A DNA stretch of 7,541 bases from Patescibacteria group bacterium (GTDB lineage Bacteria > Patescibacteriota > UBA1384 > JAGGWG01), in assembly GCA_028698375.1 (NCBI GenBank), contig JAQVDI010000028.1, positions 1 to 7,541 on the forward strand. The letters are read 5' to 3'. Numbering within the stretch: the first letter of the stretch is position 1; every line of letters begins with the position of its first letter. The notes beneath the pieces are model-generated. The model saw only the letters and a list, made by a program, of their open reading frames with translations. It had not been told where the DNA came from and did not search any database. Positions 5,792 to 7,541 of the stretch are shown piece by piece. Made by a program: the position numbers and the translations under genes.

Positions 5792-7417
5792 ATGCAAAAA
5801 GATATTACGGTTATTACTAATGATTCTAATAAATGGGGTTGCCGTCGTTTGGCTCAAGAAGCGGGAAAGATGAAAATCAAAATAGAATTTAAGAATATTA
5901 ACAATGCTTTTTCTTTTGAAAATGATTTAAAAAATTTGGGTAAAGTTCTTTTGTGGCGTTCGGCTAATTTAAAACAATTCCCTGATTGGGCCACTTTTTT
6001 AGAAATGGCCAGTAAAAAAAGCTTTGTTATAAATCATGCTTTTTACAAAAAACCTTTTATCTTTAATAAATTTTATCAACAAGAATTTATTAAACATGAA
6101 AAAGATCTTGATGGCATTGAAAGTTTTTATTGTATTAATAGCCAAGAAGTATCTTCGGCTATAAGAGAAAATAAAATTTGTTATCCATTTGTGGCTAAGG
6201 CGCCGATTGGTGGTCATGGGACTAAAGTTTTTTTAATTAAAAATAAGCAAGACTTTATGTCTTTAAATTGGGATGAAGCTGGATATTTATTGCAAAATTA
6301 TATTAAAAACGACGGTGATTATCGGGTTTTAGTTTTGGGCGGCAGAGCATTCGGAGTGATGAAAAGAGTGGCAAAAGAAGGAGAATTTAGGAATAATGTT
6401 TCTCGAGGTGGTTCAGCTTATTTAGTAGAAGATAAAGAGTTAAGCGAGATGTTGTCAACAACGGCTGTTAGGATAGCTGATGTTTTCGGGATACAAATGT
6501 GTGGCGTAGATTTGATTTTTGATCAAAACGAAAAAAAATATAGATTTTTAGAATTAAATTGTCGACCGCAATGGGAAGCTTTTGAAAAAGTTACAAAAAT
6601 TAATATTTCCAAAGAGATTTTAATTTATTGTCGGCAACTTATTGATCGTAATTATAAAAAATTACCAGAATTAATTCTGGATTATTATGACAAAAGTTTT
6701 CCCTATTTGGATCTTACTAAAAAAAGACATTATGCCTCTCGGATGTTTTTATTTTTTAAGCGTAAAATTGATAGGGAGAGATTAAATCAAATTGAAGATT
6801 TTTATTTGCCTAAAAATGAAAAAAAATTATATGAGAATTTAGTACATATTAGAAAACAAGTAATTGAGCCATCTGATTTCAAACAAGTCAGGGAGCCATT
6901 TGTGAAAAAATATCCCACTCTGGGTAGTTTAAATGCGATTTTGTTCAAAGTATTTTTTGGGCAAATTTGGTATGGAAGAGATATCAGGCCAATAGTTAAA
7001 AAGTTAAAAATTGAAAAAGAGTTTATTGAGATGCGACAAAAATTGTTGGTTGATAAACAGGCAATAAAAGTTTTCTCAACGAGAATAGTCAATTTTTTGT
7101 ATCTTATAGAATTTTATTTTGAGAACCAAAAAGAATTTAAAGTGGATCCAGAGTTTTTTTGGAATATCAGTGAAGAAATGGAAGAAAATAATTATGTTGA
7201 AGTTTCTTTAAAAAACTATTTATTAAGTCATTGCATTATTAACGCTACTAAATTTTATTCTCAGCCTGTTTTAGAAAATAAGGATGTTTATCTTAGAATG
7301 ATTAAAAAAATAGAAGAAACCATTGAAAATAACTTTTTTGAAACAATTTTAGATATGAGAATTGAGTTTTTAGTTTGTGCCAAATTGATCGGTTATATAA
7401 ATATAAATGAAGAATAA
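5792..7417 (+). CDS. RimK-type ATP-grasp ligase with an unrecognised C-terminal domain
   Basis: Residues 1-280 form a RimK-like ATP-grasp ligase, a family that joins an amino acid (often glutamate) to a carboxyl group through an acyl-phosphate. Seen are FVAKAPIGGHGTKV with Lys136 and the glycine-rich loop, YLLQNYIKNDGDYRVLVLGG with Asp176 and Arg178, FRNNVSRGGSA at 199-209, GVDLIFD with Asp240, and FLELNCRPQW with Glu254 and Asn256. The usual family ending is N-x-x-PG; here it is NCRPQW, so the acceptor side may differ. Residues 285-541, mostly helical and rich in Lys, Glu and aromatics, are an extension I do not recognise. It includes LLSHCIINATKFY (His480) and DMRIEFLVCAKL (Cys529). RimK itself is about 300 residues. 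The gene begins 9 bp after the fusion gene without a Shine-Dalgarno sequence, so it is probably the third gene of the same operon and may supply a second ligation step or a substrate. Confidence 0.8.
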   Translation: MQKDITVITNDSNKWGCRRLAQEAGKMKIKIEFKNINNAFSFENDLKNLGKVLLWRSANLKQFPDWATFLEMASKKSFVINHAFYKKPFIFNKFYQQEFIKHEKDLDGIESFYCINSQEVSSAIRENKICYPFVAKAPIGGHGTKVFLIKNKQDFMSLNWDEAGYLLQNYIKNDGDYRVLVLGGRAFGVMKRVAKEGEFRNNVSRGGSAYLVEDKELSEMLSTTAVRIADVFGIQMCGVDLIFDQNEKKYRFLELNCRPQWEAFEKVTKINISKEILIYCRQLIDRNYKKLPELILDYYDKSFPYLDLTKKRHYASRMFLFFKRKIDRERLNQIEDFYLPKNEKKLYENLVHIRKQVIEPSDFKQVREPFVKKYPTLGSLNAILFKVFFGQIWYGRDIRPIVKKLKIEKEFIEMRQKLLVDKQAIKVFSTRIVNFLYLIEFYFENQKEFKVDPEFFWNISEEMEENNYVEVSLKNYLLSHCIINATKFYSQPVLENKDVYLRMIKKIEETIENNFFETILDMRIEFLVCAKLIGYININEE

Positions 7418-7541
7418 TTTTTAAACTTATAAATTTATATAATTTAATAAAAAAATTATCATTTTTATTTATGATTAATTTATTTGATATATATTTATGT
7501 TCATAACACTTAAATCACTCTTTCTCTAATTTAGTTTTTAG
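7418..7541. other. AT-rich intergenic tail, no gene supported
   Basis: These 124 bp are extremely AT-rich. ATGs at 7471 and 7497 open frames of only about ten codons. A short A/T-only stem (AAAAAT at 7451-7456, ATTTTT at 7461-7466, loop TATC) followed by TATTTAT might serve as a weak transcript end for the operon, but it has no G or C in the stem. Confidence 0.3.

Noticed and set aside
5999..6217. 72-codon open frame on the minus strand
   Set aside because: Antisense shadow of the RimK-like gene, with no motif or promoter of its own.
6802..7092. 96-codon open frame on the minus strand
   Set aside because: Antisense shadow of the RimK-like gene's C-terminal part; composition reflects the lysine-rich sense strand.
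7515..7541. Possible C-terminal end (eight codons then TGA) of a minus-strand gene entering from the right edge
   Set aside because: Read leftward from 7541 the residues are LKTKLEKE before TGA, which could be a protein tail, but eight codons are too few to support a gene call.
1..7541. UGA recoded as glycine, as in some Patescibacteria lineages
   Set aside because: All five complete genes are uninterrupted with UGA read as a stop and contain many ordinary GGN glycine codons, so recoding is not needed, although no gene here actually ends in TGA.
1..7541. CRISPR arrays, tRNA or rRNA genes, insertion sequences
   Set aside because: No regularly spaced direct repeats with unique spacers, no tRNA-like stretches with a TTCGA loop, no rRNA and no transposase motif were seen.

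Overview
The window is AT-rich bacterial DNA (by eye about one third G+C) with tightly packed genes. It holds one partial gene on the minus strand and five complete genes on the plus strand. Stop codons are TAA (four) and TAG (one), and the long uninterrupted frames argue against reassigned UGA. None of the six gene starts has a recognisable Shine-Dalgarno sequence, and three have a -10-like hexamer only 6 to 9 nt before the ATG. Together with short degenerate CAATTTT-type intergenic repeats and the style of the ATP-grasp proteins, this suggests a Candidate Phyla Radiation (Patescibacteria, Parcubacteria-like) genome. That assignment is an inference; no rRNA or other taxonomic marker is present.

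Positions 1-1456 are housekeeping. A yebC/PmpR-family gene runs leftward and off the window edge. It diverges from ruvC, the Holliday-junction resolvase, across a 171-bp spacer that probably carries both promoters. A 140-bp spacer with nested inverted repeats follows, then a galactose-1-phosphate uridylyltransferase-like gene (galT) with its own extended -10 promoter and probably a leaderless mRNA.

Positions 2429-7417 are the most interesting part. A good sigma-70-type promoter (TTGAAA, 17 bp, TATATT) precedes three co-directional genes separated by only 2 and 9 bp. The first encodes a 239-residue polytopic membrane protein resembling the 7TM module of 'inactive transglutaminase/7TM' proteins, without the transglutaminase part. 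The second is an 854-residue fusion: an alpha-L-glutamate-ligase-like ATP-grasp enzyme, then a retropepsin-like aspartic protease domain (the family often labelled 'RimK-associated' or 'ATP-dependent zinc protease'), then a region resembling a degenerate second ATP-grasp domain. The third is a 541-residue RimK-type ATP-grasp ligase with a roughly 260-residue C-terminal domain I do not recognise.

In proteobacteria the 7TM/transglutaminase protein, the ATP-grasp ligase and the retropepsin-like protease are separate neighbouring genes. Here ligase and protease are fused, the membrane partner is reduced, and a second ligase is added. The likely theme is ATP-dependent addition of amino acids to a peptide or protein at the membrane, coupled to a cognate protease. 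Substrate and function are unknown. The last 124 bp hold no gene I can support.
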